DNA of 8,118 nt from an uncultured Collinsella sp. (GTDB lineage: Bacteria > Actinomycetota > Coriobacteriia > Coriobacteriales > Coriobacteriaceae), in assembly GCA_902488525.1 (NCBI GenBank), contig CABTWP010000067.1, positions 1 through 8,118 of the forward strand, read 5' to 3'. The notes under the pieces are model-generated. The model worked only from the letters and a program-made list of their open reading frames with translations. It was not told where the DNA came from and did no database searches. The position numbers and the translations under genes are program-made. The stretch's first letter is position 1. Every line of letters begins with the position of its first letter. Positions 7,118 to 8,118 of the stretch are shown here, in pieces.

Positions 7118-7184
7118 GGCACACCTCCTAAAGGCTGAGCGCAGCGCGCTTTGGGTATCTCGTACCCCTTTTTAATCCGCCCGT

Positions 7185-7213
7185 ATTCTTGATGAGGGGG
7201 TTTGCCATGTCAA
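7185..7213 (-). promoter_or_regulatory. Promoter of the mgtA transcript
   Basis: On the minus strand a perfect -35 TTGACA (7208-7213) is followed after 17 bases by AAGAAT (7185-7190), matching four of six -10 positions. Transcription would begin near 7178, about 61 bases before the leader-peptide ATG. It is the best sigma-70-type promoter I see in the window. Confidence 0.65.
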
Positions 7214-7303
7214 CCCCATTGTTCGGAAAACCATTCCCCCTGACAAAGCCTTTACAGAATGCCGTGGCTCCAAAGCACGCCCACATCGACGCCTCGCCTG
7301 CGC

Positions 7304-7309
7304 TAAACT
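7304..7309 (+). promoter_or_regulatory. Candidate -10 box of pyrE
   Basis: TAAACT lies 34 bases before the pyrE ATG and would give a leader of about 28 bases. No convincing -35 is present at 16-18 bases upstream. A TG sits a few bases before the box, but not at the exact extended -10 spacing. Confidence 0.35.
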
Positions 7310-7343
7310 GAACAGCACATACGCGATTACGAGAGGAGCCCGC

Positions 7344-8024
7344 ATGGAGGCTTACAAGCAAGAGTTCATCAAGTTCATGGTCGAGTCTGACGTTCTTAAG
7401 TTCGGCAGCTTTACGCTCAAGAGCGGCCGTCAGTCCCCGTTCTTTATGAACGCCGGCGCTTACGTGACGGGCTATCAGCTCAAGAAGCTGGGCGAGTATT
7501 ACGCCCAAGCCATCCACGATAACTTCGGCGACGACTTTGATGTGCTGTTTGGACCGGCCTACAAGGGCATTCCGCTGGCCGTCGTGACCGCAATTGCCTA
7601 CCACGAGCTGTACGGCAAGGAGGTCAAGTACTGCTGCGACCGCAAGGAGGCCAAGGACCACGGTGCCGATAAGGGCAACCTGCTGGGTTATGAGCCCAAG
7701 GACGGCGACCGTGTGGTCATGGTCGAGGACGTCACCACCAGCGGCAAGTCCATCGACGAGACCTATCCTAAGGTCAAGGCTGCTGCCGATGTCGAGATCA
7801 AGGGCCTGATCGTGTCCCTCAACCGCATGGAGGTCGGCAAGGGCGGTGTGACCACCGCTCAGAAGGAGATCGAGGCCAAGTACGGTTTCCCCGTCGCGAG
7901 CATCGTCTCCATGGCCGAGGTCGTCGAGACCCTCTACAACCACGAGATCGACGGCAAGGTTGTCATCGACGACGAGCTCAAGACCGCCATCGACGCCTAC
8001 TACGAGCAGTACGGAGCACGTTAG
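7344..8024 (+). CDS. pyrE: Orotate phosphoribosyltransferase
   Basis: This enzyme joins orotate and PRPP to make orotidine 5'-monophosphate, the fifth step of de novo UMP synthesis, in the cytoplasm and usually as a dimer. The 226-residue length is normal for the family. The N-terminus has the substrate segment FTLKSGRQSPFF (23-34). FGPAYKGIPLA (69-79) is the conserved phosphate/core strand. CCDRKEAKDHG (97-107) carries the catalytic-loop lysines and histidine. VVMVEDVTTSGKS (124-136) is the PRPP-binding motif with its acidic pair. The ATG at 7344 follows AGGAG (7334-7338) at a five-base gap. The gene is divergent from the mgtA leader and appears monocistronic, with a hairpin right at its stop codon; no other pyr gene is in the window. 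No PyrR-type attenuator is apparent in its short leader. Confidence 0.96.
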   Translation: MEAYKQEFIKFMVESDVLKFGSFTLKSGRQSPFFMNAGAYVTGYQLKKLGEYYAQAIHDNFGDDFDVLFGPAYKGIPLAVVTAIAYHELYGKEVKYCCDRKEAKDHGADKGNLLGYEPKDGDRVVMVEDVTTSGKSIDETYPKVKAAADVEIKGLIVSLNRMEVGKGGVTTAQKEIEAKYGFPVASIVSMAEVVETLYNHEIDGKVVIDDELKTAIDAYYEQYGAR

Positions 8025-8051
8025 TTACGGCGTTTTACCAAACGCCGTAAC
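8024..8051 (+). terminator. Hairpin at the end of pyrE
   Basis: GTTACGGCGTTT (8024-8035) pairs perfectly with AAACGCCGTAAC (8040-8051) around a four-base loop. The stem starts at the last base of the pyrE TAG. No T tract follows, so it may act with Rho or as an mRNA-stabilising end. Confidence 0.6.
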
Positions 8052-8118
8052 TGCTCGACGCTGCGCGGGCCGCATTTGGCCAATCTGCCGTTCAACTTTA
8101 AGGGCGCGACCAGAGGGC
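8052..8118. other. Unassigned sequence at the right edge
   Basis: These 67 bases after the pyrE hairpin contain no convincing gene start, promoter or strong inverted repeat that I can see. Confidence 0.5.

Larger units (their letters stand above)
6907..7178 (-). promoter_or_regulatory. Long structured 5' leader of mgtA
   Basis: From the predicted transcription start near 7178, about 270 bases precede mgtA. In order they contain a small hairpin (7153-7167, GGGTA/TACCC on the minus strand), a GC hairpin (7138-7150, AGCGC/GCGCT), a strong Shine-Dalgarno (7122-7129), a 23-codon open frame (7046-7117) holding a CCTCG/CGAGG hairpin (7063-7080), a 9-bp hairpin (6992-7019), a T6 run (6955-6960, minus sense) and the mgtA ribosome site. 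Leader control is known for enterobacterial mgtA (mgtL peptide and Mg2+-responsive RNA). I see no clear M-box riboswitch sequence here. The regulatory role is inferred from layout. Confidence 0.5.

Noticed and set aside
7153..7172. Plus-strand terminator GGGTA-TCTCG-TACCCC followed by T5
   Set aside because: The stem is only 5 bp and no plus-strand gene lies upstream. It more likely forms the 5' end hairpin of the mgtA transcript.
6907..7178. M-box (ykoK) magnesium riboswitch
   Set aside because: I cannot see the conserved M-box core in the leader. A covariance-model search would settle it.
7128..7943. Minus-strand open frame (271 codons) opposite pyrE
   Set aside because: It is antisense to a clear pyrE and runs through the divergent promoters. 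Its translation is repetitive Leu/Val/Gly sequence.

Overview
The window is a high-GC segment with a gene set and style typical of Coriobacteriia. A Collinsella-like gut actinobacterium is my best guess. That guess rests on an orphan LuxR-type regulator fused to a large membrane domain, a Gram-positive-style MgtA pump, C+G-rich codon use and structured intergenic repeats; no rRNA or other marker gene is present to confirm it.

Layout. Positions 1-2000 (minus strand) hold a two-gene unit of zinc-ribbon proteins: a soluble DUF4428-like protein, then a zinc-ribbon protein with C-terminal membrane segments that runs off the left edge. A 252-bp divergent gap (2001-2252) separates it from a plus-strand gene (2253-3800) for a membrane-anchored LuxR-family transcription regulator. 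That gene has a run of nine G in the linker between its membrane and DNA-binding parts. The convergent gap 3801-4137 has no gene but is dense in inverted repeats: one long hairpin and two tandem 16-bp-stem palindromes. Positions 4138-6906 (minus) encode an MgtA-type P-type ATPase. Its long leader (about 6907-7178) has a near-consensus promoter, a 23-codon open frame with an excellent Shine-Dalgarno sequence, and a hairpin related to the one after the LuxR gene. Positions 7344-8024 (plus) encode orotate phosphoribosyltransferase (pyrE), transcribed divergently from the pump and closed by a 12-bp hairpin.

How the parts relate. The ATPase should move Mg2+ (or a related divalent cation) across the membrane, and the leader looks built for cis-control, like the mgtL/mgtA leaders of enterobacteria but with unrelated sequence. 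The LuxR gene and the zinc-ribbon pair are of unknown target and function. pyrE is a housekeeping pyrimidine gene with no evident link to its neighbours.

Most worth a second look: (1) the candidate mgtA leader peptide; (2) the G9 tract as a possible phase switch in the LuxR regulator; (3) the palindromic repeat pair with a conserved loop core in opposite orientations; (4) unusual residues at the expected cation-binding and hinge motifs of the ATPase.
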